From the NCBI RefSeq assembly GCF_001262495.1, contig NZ_LGYE01000001.1, forward strand, positions 1,054,001-1,118,000: a stretch of DNA of 64,000 bases, written 5' to 3'. The notes under the pieces were generated by a model, which did no database searches, had not been told where the DNA came from, and saw only the letters and a list, made by a program, of their open reading frames with translations. Source of the DNA: Microbacterium sp. GCS4 (GTDB lineage: Bacteria; Actinomycetota; Actinomycetes; Actinomycetales; Microbacteriaceae). Shown piece after piece: positions 47,318 through 55,367 of this stretch (the stretch's first letter is position 1; each line of letters starts with the position of its first letter). The translations under genes were made by a program, and so were the position numbers.

Positions 47318-47803
47318 TCAGTCGCAGCCGCAGCCGCCGGCGGGTGTCTTGACCATGAAGCAGACGTCGCACACGCCGTAGTCGCGCTCGGCGGGCTTGG
47401 GCGCCGCCGCGACGCGCGGGGCTGCCGCCGCCCGCGGCGTCGACGCGCGCTTGGCCTTGACGGGTGCGATCGGGCGGAACTCGCTCGGGTGTGTCACGTA
47501 GAAGTACGGCGCGCGGCCCTCGCTCGCGCGGAGACGCAGGGGCGCGGAGCCCACCACGACGATCTCGTCCTCGGCGAAGCCGTTCGTGTAGGTCTTGCCG
47601 ATGTGGAGACTCGCGCCGGGGCCGCGACGGATCGCCTCGATGTACCGACCGCGGTCGATGTAGGAGGAGATTCCGACGGCATCCGTGATCGCCGTGATGA
47701 ACTCGTGGTTCTCTTCGGCGATGCGGTGCGCACGGAGCGCCTCACGCAGGGAGCGGTACGGACGGGAGGTTCCGGTGGGGGTCGGGCCCTGGACTTCGTT
47801 CAT
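47318..47803 (-). CDS. Hypothetical protein with Cys-rich C-terminus
   Basis: I do not recognise a named family. The 161-residue protein has a helical N-terminal half (REALRAHRIAEENHEFITAITDAVG), a middle part with YIDRGRYIEAIRRGPGASLHIGKTYTNGF and APYFYVTHPSEF, an Ala/Pro/Lys linker, and the tail CDVCFMVKTPAGGCGC with five cysteines that could bind a metal. GAAGGG precedes the ATG at 47803. Confidence 0.65.
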   Translation of the reverse strand: MNEVQGPTPTGTSRPYRSLREALRAHRIAEENHEFITAITDAVGISSYIDRGRYIEAIRRGPGASLHIGKTYTNGFAEDEIVVVGSAPLRLRASEGRAPYFYVTHPSEFRPIAPVKAKRASTPRAAAAPRVAAAPKPAERDYGVCDVCFMVKTPAGGCGCD

Positions 47804-47832
47804 CCCTTCAAGGATCTCACGACCCGACGTGG

Positions 47833-47838
47833 AAGACT
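47833..47838 (+). promoter_or_regulatory. Possible -10 box AAGACT before the FAD oxidoreductase
   Basis: AAGACT ends 6 bases before the ATG at 47845; it departs from TANNNT at the first base, so this call is weaker. Confidence 0.3.
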
Positions 47839-47844
47839 GGCCGC

Positions 47845-49317
47845 ATGGTTCGTGCGACGATCATCGGATCCGGCCCGAACGGCCTCGCGGCGGCGGTCGC
47901 CCTCGCGAGAGCCGGGTACGAGGTGCGCGTGCTCGAAGCCGCCGACACGATCGGCGGCGGCGTTCGCAGCCTCGAGAGCACCCTGCCGGGGTTCCTCCAC
48001 GACGTGTGCTCGGCCGTGCACCCCGCGGCCCTCGCCTCGCCGTTCTTCCAGGCGTTCGGACTCGGCGAACGGATCGACTGGATCGTGCCCGACATCTCGT
48101 ACGCGCATCCCCTCGACGGCGGTCGCGCCGGTGTCGCCTGGCGCGACATCGAGAAGACCGCCGCAGGGCTCGGCGCCGACGGGAAGGCGTGGCTCGCACT
48201 GCTGCGCCCGTTGAGCCGCCACATCGAGGGCGTCGTGGACTTCACCGGCAACCAGATGCTGCGAGTGCCCCGCGACCCCGTCATCGCGGCGCGCTTCGCG
48301 CTGCGGATGCTGGATCAGGGAACGCCCCTCGCGAAGCGGGCGTTCCGCACAGAGGAGGCCGCGGGCTTGATCTCGGGCGTCCTCGCCCATGCTCCCGCAC
48401 GGATGCCGTCGCTCGCCGCCTCCGCCGCCGGCCTGCTGCTCGCCGCGCAGGGGCATGCCGGCGGCTGGATGTACCCGCGCGGAGGCGCGCAGCGCATCGC
48501 CGACGCCCTGGTCGCGGACGTCGACGCGCACGGTGGATCCGTCGAGACCGGGCACCACGTCACCGACCTCGGCGATCTCAACTGGGGCGACCCGGACTCC
48601 GGCGATCTGCTGATGCTGAACACCTCGCCGCGCCTGCTGCTCACCCACCCGGACATCCCGAACCGCTATGCCCGCGCGATCCAGCGCTACCGCTACGGCG
48701 CGGCCGCCGCGAAGGTCGACTTCGCCCTCGACGGCCCCGTGCCGTGGACGAATGCCGACGTCGCTCAGGCACCCACCGTGCACGTGGGCGGCACCAGGGC
48801 CGAGGTGGCCGCCAGCGAGAACGCGGTCGCCCGCGGCCGCGTCAGCGAGCGTCCGTACGTCCTCACGGTTCAGCCGTCCGTGTTCGACCCGAGCCGCGCC
48901 CCTGAGGGCAAGGCCGTGCTGTGGGCGTACATCCATGTGCCCGCCAACTCCGACCTCGACCCGACCGAGCTCGTCGCTCGCCAGGTCGAGCGCTTCGCCC
49001 CGGGGTTCCGCGACCGCGTCCTCGCGCACCACGCCGTGCCCGCCTCGTCGCGCGAGGCGATCAACCCCGCCGAGATCGGCGGGGACATCCTCGGCGGCGC
49101 GTTCACGCTCCCGCAGGCGATCCGACGGCCCGTCCTGAGCACCGCGCCATGGCGCACACCGATGCGCGGCGTGTACCTCGCCTCCGCGTCGACGCCACCG
49201 GGCCCAGGGGTGAACGGCATGGCGGGCTGGCACGCGGCCCGCACCGCCCTCCGCGACGCCGGGGAACGCGTCACTCTCGACGAGCTGTTCGATCCCCCTT
49301 CTGCCGCCGCTCTCTGA
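47845..49317 (+). CDS. NAD(P)/FAD-dependent oxidoreductase, phytoene-desaturase-like
   Basis: This 490-residue flavoprotein opens with the dinucleotide motif IIGSGPNGLAAAVALARAGYEVRVLEA and IGGGVRS (residues about 5-45). It ends with PGPGVNGMAGWHAARTAL, the FAD-binding tail of the phytoene dehydrogenase/amine oxidase-like group. No carotenoid genes are nearby, so the substrate is unknown. It is followed by the DNA ligase gene after 16 bases. Confidence 0.85.
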   Translation: MVRATIIGSGPNGLAAAVALARAGYEVRVLEAADTIGGGVRSLESTLPGFLHDVCSAVHPAALASPFFQAFGLGERIDWIVPDISYAHPLDGGRAGVAWRDIEKTAAGLGADGKAWLALLRPLSRHIEGVVDFTGNQMLRVPRDPVIAARFALRMLDQGTPLAKRAFRTEEAAGLISGVLAHAPARMPSLAASAAGLLLAAQGHAGGWMYPRGGAQRIADALVADVDAHGGSVETGHHVTDLGDLNWGDPDSGDLLMLNTSPRLLLTHPDIPNRYARAIQRYRYGAAAAKVDFALDGPVPWTNADVAQAPTVHVGGTRAEVAASENAVARGRVSERPYVLTVQPSVFDPSRAPEGKAVLWAYIHVPANSDLDPTELVARQVERFAPGFRDRVLAHHAVPASSREAINPAEIGGDILGGAFTLPQAIRRPVLSTAPWRTPMRGVYLASASTPPGPGVNGMAGWHAARTALRDAGERVTLDELFDPPSAAAL

Positions 49318-49333
49318 CGGCCAGGATGGGGTC

Positions 49334-50377
49334 ATGCGCTATGAGATCCCCTCCCCCATGCTGGCCAAGGCCGCGGCATCGGTCCCCGATCCCACGAAGA
49401 CGCCGGGAGGCCTGCTGTTCGAGCCGAAGTGGGACGGGTTCCGCGGGCTGATCGCGTGGGACGGCGAGACCGTGGAGATCGGTTCGCGCGGCGCGAAGCC
49501 GCTGACCCGCTACTTCCCCGAACTCGTCGAGGCGATCCCCCGGCTGCTCCCCGGGCCGTGCCTGCTCGACGGTGAGATCGTGGTCGCGACCGGGGCGCCG
49601 GGGGCGCAGCGGCTCGACTGGGAGGCGCTCAGCCAGCGCATCCACCCGGCCGCCTCCCGTGTCGCGAAGCTCTCGGAGGAGACGCCGGCGATGTTCATCG
49701 CGTTCGATCTGCTCGCCGAGGGCGACGAAGACCTCCGCGAGACGCCGTTCTCGGAGCGCCGCGCCCGACTCGAGAAGCGCCTCTCCGGCGTGGACCATCC
49801 GCTGCACATCACCCGGACCACCCGAGATCGCGACGCCGCGGTGCGCTGGCTCTCGGAGTTCGAGGGCGCGGGGCTCGACGGCGTCGTCGCCAAGCCCCTC
49901 GACCAGCCCTACGCCCCGGGCAAGCGCACGCTCGTGAAGGTCAAGCACGCGCGCACCGCCGACGTCGTGGCGCTCGGCTACCGCATCCACAAGTCCGGGT
50001 CCGGTGTGGGGTCGCTGCTCGTCGGCCTCTACGACGCCGACGGTACGCTGCGCCAGGTGGGCGGTGTCGCGGCGTGGAGCGACAAGCGCCGCCAGGAGCT
50101 CGTCGACGAGTTGGCCCCGCTCGTCGAACGCGACGACCTCGGCGAGGCGGTGAAGGGCGAGGGCGAGCGCTCGCGCTTCAGCGGCGCGAAGGACGTGTCG
50201 TTCGTGCGTTTGCGTCCCGAACTCGTGCTCGAAGTGCGCTACGACCAGCTGGAGGGCTCACGGTTCCGGCACACGGTGCAGTTCGAGCGCTGGCGGCACG
50301 ATCGCGAGGCGCGCTCGTGCACGTATGAGCAGCTCGAGACCGTCGCGGGCTACGACCTCGCCGACGTGATCGGCTGA
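49334..50377 (+). CDS. ATP-dependent DNA ligase, LigC type
   Basis: The 347-residue ligase has the nucleotidyltransferase motif EPKWDGFRG with the adenylated Lys32, LLDGEIV, FIAFDLLA, GLDGVVAKP and LVKVKHARTADVV, then an OB-fold C-terminus. It lacks the polymerase and nuclease domains of LigD, so it is LigC-like, a class that works in short-patch excision repair or backup end joining. The polymerase-domain gene faces it across a long inverted repeat. Confidence 0.92.
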   Translation: MRYEIPSPMLAKAAASVPDPTKTPGGLLFEPKWDGFRGLIAWDGETVEIGSRGAKPLTRYFPELVEAIPRLLPGPCLLDGEIVVATGAPGAQRLDWEALSQRIHPAASRVAKLSEETPAMFIAFDLLAEGDEDLRETPFSERRARLEKRLSGVDHPLHITRTTRDRDAAVRWLSEFEGAGLDGVVAKPLDQPYAPGKRTLVKVKHARTADVVALGYRIHKSGSGVGSLLVGLYDADGTLRQVGGVAAWSDKRRQELVDELAPLVERDDLGEAVKGEGERSRFSGAKDVSFVRLRPELVLEVRYDQLEGSRFRHTVQFERWRHDREARSCTYEQLETVAGYDLADVIG

Positions 50378-50403
50378 TCCGCCCCGCCGCGCCCGTCACA
50401 CCG

Positions 50404-50470
50404 CCCGTCTATTTCTGCCATATGGCACAAGTAGACGAGGCGTTTGCGTCGTACTGCAGAAATAGACGGG
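50404..50470. repeat. Nested inverted repeat between ligC-like and polymerase-domain genes
   Basis: Perfect 15-bp arms at 50404-50418 and 50456-50470 (CCCGTCTATTTCTGC and complement) enclose a 37-base interior. TGCCATATGGCA at 50416-50427, flanked by GTCTA and TAGAC, forms a second, competing palindrome. It is AT-richer than its surroundings and probably ends transcription of both convergent genes. Confidence 0.8.
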
Positions 50471-50483
50471 TCGGGGGTGGGGA

Positions 50484-51551
50484 TCAGGCGTCGACGGGGT
50501 CGCCGTTCTCGTCCCAATGCGCCGCGACCTTCTTGCTCGGCTGCACGCGCGGCGGCTCCCCCGGCATCTTCGGGAACTCCGGCGGGAAGGACAGCTCGCC
50601 CAGGCCGTCGGCGACATCGCGCTCCCACCAGTCCAGCAGCGTGTCGATGCGACCCGGGTTCGCCTGCATGTCCACCCACGGGTCGCCGACGTCCTCCAGC
50701 CGCGCGGGGATGCTGCGCACCGTGAACGCCGCCGGGTCGAGGCCGTCGAGCTCCTCCCAGTGCACGGGAGTCGAGACCGTGGCACGCGGGAGCGCGCGCG
50801 GGCTGTAGGCACCCGCCATCGTGCGGTCGCGGTTCGCCTGGTTGAAGTCGATGAAGATGCGCTCGCCGCGCTCCTCCTTCCACCAGTTCATCGTCACCTG
50901 CTCGGGCATCCGGCGCTCCAGCTCACGACCCGCGGCGATCACCGCGTGCCGCACGTCGAGGAACTCGTGCTCCGGGAGGATCGGCGCGAACACATGCAGT
51001 CCGCGGTTGCCGCTCGTCTTCGCGAACGCCTCGAGTCCCGCCTCGCGGAGCACCTCGCGGAGCGTGTGCGCCGCCGTCACGGCATCCGCGAAGGTGGTGC
51101 CCGGCTGCGGGTCGAGGTCGATGCGGAGCTCGACGGGGTTGTCGGGATCGGTCGCGAGAGACGCCCAGGGGTGGAAGACGATCGTGTTCATCTGCGCAGC
51201 CCAGACGATCGCGCTCGGACGGTTCAGCACGATCTGCGGATGCCGTCTCCCGCTGTTGTACGTCACGGTCACGGCATCCACGAAGTCGGGGGTGCCCTTG
51301 GGCGGGTTCTTCGAGAAGAAGCCGTCCGGGCGTGATCCTGCCGAGCCGACGCCGTCGCGGAAGCGCTCCAGCGACACGGGGCGGTTGCCGTTGGCCGCGA
51401 GGAAGGGCCCGCTCACGATCTGGAAGTACTCCGCGAGCTCGGCCTTGGTGATGCCGGCATCGGGCCACACCAGCTTGTTCGGACTCGACAGCACGACCTC
51501 GCGGTCGCCATCGGGATCGGCGACGGTCAGGGTCACGCGTTCGGAGGCCAT
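50484..51551 (-). CDS. LigD-type polymerase/primase domain protein
   Basis: This 355-residue protein is a stand-alone PolDom of the archaeo-eukaryotic primase superfamily. NKLVWPDAGITKAELAEYF opens the domain; the catalytic Asp pair lies in LRIDLDPQPG (about 140), with HVFAPILPEHEF and SGNRGLHVF also conserved. It extends or fills ends with NTPs or dNTPs in end joining and repair. No ku gene is in the window. A -10 box six bases before the ATG suggests a leaderless message. Confidence 0.9.
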   Translation of the reverse strand: MASERVTLTVADPDGDREVVLSSPNKLVWPDAGITKAELAEYFQIVSGPFLAANGNRPVSLERFRDGVGSAGSRPDGFFSKNPPKGTPDFVDAVTVTYNSGRRHPQIVLNRPSAIVWAAQMNTIVFHPWASLATDPDNPVELRIDLDPQPGTTFADAVTAAHTLREVLREAGLEAFAKTSGNRGLHVFAPILPEHEFLDVRHAVIAAGRELERRMPEQVTMNWWKEERGERIFIDFNQANRDRTMAGAYSPRALPRATVSTPVHWEELDGLDPAAFTVRSIPARLEDVGDPWVDMQANPGRIDTLLDWWERDVADGLGELSFPPEFPKMPGEPPRVQPSKKVAAHWDENGDPVDA

Positions 51552-51557
51552 GCTCCG

Positions 51558-51563
51558 ACCCTA
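51558..51563 (-). promoter_or_regulatory. -10 box TAGGGT for a leaderless PolDom gene
   Basis: On the minus strand TAGGGT is followed by 6 bases and the ATG at 51551. Confidence 0.5.
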
Positions 51564-51615
51564 GGGGTCCGGTGCGACACACGGTAGCCCCGCGGCGCGC
51601 GCGGGGCGGGAGATG

Positions 51616-52788
51616 TCAGTCGCCGAGATCGACGGCGAGCACGAGCACCGGGGCGAGCGCCTCGCGCTCGACGACGAGTGTCGGACCGGCCGAATCGATG
51701 ATCACGCCGGCCATCTCCGAGTGACTCGCCAGAAGCTTGGCGAGCTGCTCGGGATCGAACGGCAGCGGGCGGTCGCCACGACCCAGGGCGATGACCTCGA
51801 GGGGATGCGAGAACAGCTGCAGGAAGCGCCGACCGTCCGTGGTCTGCGCCTCGGCGATGCCCGGCTGCCCCGTGCCCGCACCCTCGTTCACCGCCACCCA
51901 CATGCGCTTGCTCGCGAGCGCCTCGCCCACCTTGACCGCGGTGTCCTGCGCGCGGGGCGTCGCGAGGATCGACTTGACGGTCATCTCCACGTCGGCCTGC
52001 TCCAGGGTCTTCTCGAGCAGCTCGGTCGGGAACACCACGCGGTGCGGGGCCGAGGCGTTGTCGACGATCAGCCCGGCGAAGTCGCCGACGACGACCTGCT
52101 GCAGCACCGAGGTGACCGGTTGGGCGACCGCCGAGGTCGCGGTCGGATCCTTCTCGAGCTGCACGGAGTCGCGGACGGCCGCGGCCGAGCTGAACGCGAG
52201 CATGAACTGACGCTCACCGTCGCGGACGACGGCGACCGAGAGCGGCTTACCCTCGCTGATCTGCGCACGCGCATCGCCGTTCACGCGGATGTAGAGGTGG
52301 CCCTGCAGGGCCTGGCGAAGCACACCGAGGAGCTGCTCGTTCGAGGCACCCTGTTCGATCTCCGCGAGGGCTTCGCGGAGCAGCACGTTGTCCTTCATCC
52401 CCGCGACGGTCTCGGTCTGCTCGGGCGGCAGCGGGGACGCGAGCGGGAGACGCCGCTCGGGCGCCGCCTCGACGACCGGGGCGGTCGACACGGGGGCCGC
52501 GGGTGCGCCGGAGACGCCGAACGCGCCGGAGGAGGGGGCGGGCTCGTCCGCCGGGAGCGAGACCGCGGGGCCCGCCTGCGCGCCGACCCCCCGGAACGCC
52601 TGCACCGAGATACCGATGGCCGGGGCGGCCTCGACCGGCTCGACAGCTTCGGACGACTCGGCAGCCTCAGGCGACTCCGCGGGGACTTCGGACTCGGCCG
52701 ATGCCTCGGCGGATCCGGTCGCGTCCGTCTCGTTCGGGTCGGCGACGACGTCGTCAGCGGACTTCTTGCGGCGGGAGAAGAGGGCCAT
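51616..52788 (-). CDS. SseB-like protein
   Basis: The 390-residue protein begins with MALFSRRKKSADD, followed by an acidic Ala/Glu/Pro-rich linker of about 110 residues. Two domains resembling SseB follow (about residues 130-265 and 265-390; for example NEQLLGVLRQALQGHLYIRV, GRRFLQLFSHPLEVIALGRG and PFDPEQLAKLLASHSEMAGVIID). The function of this family is unknown outside its type III secretion namesake, and no secretion system is here. It lies 26 bases downstream of the helicase gene. Confidence 0.7.
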   Translation of the reverse strand: MALFSRRKKSADDVVADPNETDATGSAEASAESEVPAESPEAAESSEAVEPVEAAPAIGISVQAFRGVGAQAGPAVSLPADEPAPSSGAFGVSGAPAAPVSTAPVVEAAPERRLPLASPLPPEQTETVAGMKDNVLLREALAEIEQGASNEQLLGVLRQALQGHLYIRVNGDARAQISEGKPLSVAVVRDGERQFMLAFSSAAAVRDSVQLEKDPTATSAVAQPVTSVLQQVVVGDFAGLIVDNASAPHRVVFPTELLEKTLEQADVEMTVKSILATPRAQDTAVKVGEALASKRMWVAVNEGAGTGQPGIAEAQTTDGRRFLQLFSHPLEVIALGRGDRPLPFDPEQLAKLLASHSEMAGVIIDSAGPTLVVEREALAPVLVLAVDLGD

Positions 52789-52795
52789 ATCAGCC

Positions 52796-52801
52796 AGCCT
52801 A
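52796..52801 (-). promoter_or_regulatory. -10 box TAGGCT for the SseB-like gene
   Basis: On the minus strand TAGGCT ends 7 bases before the ATG at 52788. Confidence 0.5.
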
Positions 52802-52814
52802 ACCCGCAGAGCCT

Positions 52815-55268
52815 CTAGATCTTCTCGATCGGCGCGACCTTGATCAGCAGCTTCTTCTGCCCGGCGGAGTCGAACCGCACGTGCGCGATGCGCTTGGCCC
52901 CCTCGCCTGTCACCGCATCGACCCGCCCCTCGCCGAAGTCCGCATGACGGATGCGATCCCCGGCTTCCAGTTCGAGATCGCCGTTGTCGCGCATCTTGGC
53001 CGTCACCCGGTTCGGGAACTTGTCCATCGCGGTCGACAGCGGCTTCAGGGAATCGCGGCCGGGCAGCGGCTTGACGCCGAAGCGGTCGTTCGAGCCGCTC
53101 CCTCCGAAGCCACCCGCACGGCGGGCGTTCAACGCGCGGGACTGCATACCGCCGCGGGAGTTCACGTCTCCCGGCGACTGGCGCCAGTCGATGAGTCCTG
53201 CCGGGATCTCCTGCAGGAAGCGACTGGGCATCGCGACCGAGACCTCGCCGAACTGCGCACGGGTCATCGCGAGCGACAGGTGCAGGCGCTTGCGCGCACG
53301 GGTGATGCCGACGTAGAAAAGCCGGCGCTCCTCCTGCGGTCCCCCGGGCTCCCCCGCCGAGATCCGATGCGGGATGAGGTCCTCCTCGACGCCGGTCACG
53401 AACACCGCGTCGTACTCGAGCCCCTTGGCCGTGTGCATCGTCATGAGCGACACCGTGCCGGACTCGTCGTCGAGGTCGTCGGCATCCGACACCAGAGCGA
53501 CCTCCGTGAGGAAGTCGACGATCGTGCCCTCGGGGTTATTGCGTGCGAAGTCGCGCGCGACGGCGACGAACTCGTCGAGGTTCTCGACGCGCGCCTCGTC
53601 CTGGGGATCGCGACTCGCGCGGAGCGCGTCCAGGTAGCCGCTCTTCGACAGCAGCACGCTGAGACCGTCGGCGACAGAGGTGGGAGGGGGGACCTCGCCG
53701 GAGGCGGGCAGCATGATCTCGGTGGCCTCGGCCAGCGTGGCGTCGAGCTGCGCGATCCCCGCCTGGATCTTCGGGCCGACGCCGAGCTGTCCAGGCACCG
53801 AGAGAGCCTGCCGGAACGTGATGTCATGGTCTTCGGCGAACCGGGCGATCGCGGTCTCGGTGACGTCGCCGATGCCGCGACGAGGCTTGTTGAGGATGCG
53901 GCGGACCGCCATCTCGTCGGCCGGGTTCGCGACAGCGACCAGGTAGGCCAGTGCGTCCTTGATCTCGGCACGCTCGTAGAACTTCGTGCCGCCCATGATC
54001 TTGTACGGCACGGCAGAGCGGATGAAGATCTCCTCCAGCGCGCGGGACTGCGAGTTGGTGCGGTAGAAGACGGCCATCTCGGCGTAGGGCATTCCTGCAC
54101 GCCTCAGCGCCTCGACCTCGTCGGCGACGAACTGGGCCTCGTCGTGCTGCGAGTATCCCGTGAAGCCGATGATCTTGTCGCCGTCTCCCTTGTCGCTCCA
54201 GAGCTTCTTGTCCTTGCGGTCGAAGTTGTTGCCGATCACGGAGTTCGCCGCCGACAGGATGTTCTGCGTCGAGCGATAGTTCTGCTCGAGCAGGACGACC
54301 CGCGCACCCGGGAAGTCGCGCTCGAACTCGCTGATGTTGCGGATGTCGGCGCCGCGGAACGCGTAGATGGACTGATCGGAGTCGCCGACGACGGTGAGCG
54401 ACGCACCCTCCAGCTCCGGCGTCGTCTCCGGCTCGAAGATCATCATGCCGTTCGAGGCATACGGGTCGGGGGCGTCGCCGGACACGGGCCTCGTCAGCTC
54501 GTGGATGAGCGCATACTGGGCATGGTTCGTGTCCTGGTACTCGTCGACGAGGATGTGCCGGAAGCGGCGGCGGTACGTGTCGGCGACCTGCGGGAACGCC
54601 CGGAACAGATAGACCGTCTGCCCGATCAGGTCGTCGAAGTCGAAGGCGTTGGCCTTCTGCAGCTGTCGCTGGTAATCCGTGAACAACTCCACGAAGATCC
54701 GCTCGGCGGGGTCGCTCATGTTCGCCTGGCGCGCGTAGGCCTCGGCATCCGACAGCTCGTTCTTGAGCTTGGAGATGCGGCCCTGCACGGATGCCGGCGT
54801 CAGGCCGTAGGCGTCGGCCTCGTGCTCCTTGACGAGGCGCTTGATGAGTGCGCGCGAGTCTCCCGAGTCGTAGATCGTGAACGACTTCGTGAACCCGAAC
54901 TGCTGGGCCTCGCGGCGGAGGATCCGCACGCACGCCGAGTGGAAGGTCGAGATCCACATGCCGCGCGCCGCGTCGCCGATGATCCCCTCGACGCGTTCGC
55001 GCATCTCGCCCGCGGCCTTGTTCGTGAAGGTGATCGCGAGGATCTGGCTCGGCCACGCCTCGCGCGAGCGCAGCAGCGAGGCGATGCGCCGCGTGAGCAC
55101 GCTGGTCTTGCCCGACCCCGCGCCCGCGACGATGAGCAGCGCCGGACCGCGATAGGTCACGGCCTCGAGCTGCTGGGGGTTGAGGCCGGCCAGGAGGTCG
55201 TCCTGGCCCTCGGCTCCCGAGGAGCGCGGGCCGACGGATCCGGGGACGATGAGCGGGGCTTCTGTCAT
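52815..55268 (-). CDS. pcrA: ATP-dependent DNA helicase, UvrD/PcrA type
   Basis: This 817-residue superfamily 1A 3'-5' helicase acts in excision repair and in removing proteins from DNA. It has the Q motif LNPQQLEAV, Walker A GAGSGKT (49-55), FTNKAAGEMRERV, DEYQDTN, GDSDQSIYAFRGAD, MTMHTAKGLEYD and ITRARKRL. The tail DFGEGRVDAVTGEGAKRIAHVRFD is the PcrA-specific Tudor-like domain that binds RNA polymerase. TAGACT lies 9 bases before the ATG. Confidence 0.96.
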   Translation of the reverse strand: MTEAPLIVPGSVGPRSSGAEGQDDLLAGLNPQQLEAVTYRGPALLIVAGAGSGKTSVLTRRIASLLRSREAWPSQILAITFTNKAAGEMRERVEGIIGDAARGMWISTFHSACVRILRREAQQFGFTKSFTIYDSGDSRALIKRLVKEHEADAYGLTPASVQGRISKLKNELSDAEAYARQANMSDPAERIFVELFTDYQRQLQKANAFDFDDLIGQTVYLFRAFPQVADTYRRRFRHILVDEYQDTNHAQYALIHELTRPVSGDAPDPYASNGMMIFEPETTPELEGASLTVVGDSDQSIYAFRGADIRNISEFERDFPGARVVLLEQNYRSTQNILSAANSVIGNNFDRKDKKLWSDKGDGDKIIGFTGYSQHDEAQFVADEVEALRRAGMPYAEMAVFYRTNSQSRALEEIFIRSAVPYKIMGGTKFYERAEIKDALAYLVAVANPADEMAVRRILNKPRRGIGDVTETAIARFAEDHDITFRQALSVPGQLGVGPKIQAGIAQLDATLAEATEIMLPASGEVPPPTSVADGLSVLLSKSGYLDALRASRDPQDEARVENLDEFVAVARDFARNNPEGTIVDFLTEVALVSDADDLDDESGTVSLMTMHTAKGLEYDAVFVTGVEEDLIPHRISAGEPGGPQEERRLFYVGITRARKRLHLSLAMTRAQFGEVSVAMPSRFLQEIPAGLIDWRQSPGDVNSRGGMQSRALNARRAGGFGGSGSNDRFGVKPLPGRDSLKPLSTAMDKFPNRVTAKMRDNGDLELEAGDRIRHADFGEGRVDAVTGEGAKRIAHVRFDSAGQKKLLIKVAPIEKI

Positions 55269-55277
55269 GACCTTAAG

Positions 55278-55283
55278 AGTCTA
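55278..55283 (-). promoter_or_regulatory. -10 box TAGACT before pcrA
   Basis: On the minus strand TAGACT ends 9 bases before the ATG, predicting a transcript with only a few leader bases. Confidence 0.4.
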
Positions 55284-55367
55284 GGCGGCGGCACCGACAC
55301 CGGCGGCTCGGCGGAGACGGGACGGGCGAGACGCGCTATGCGCCCCGCCCACCCGGTGTCGCGCGAC

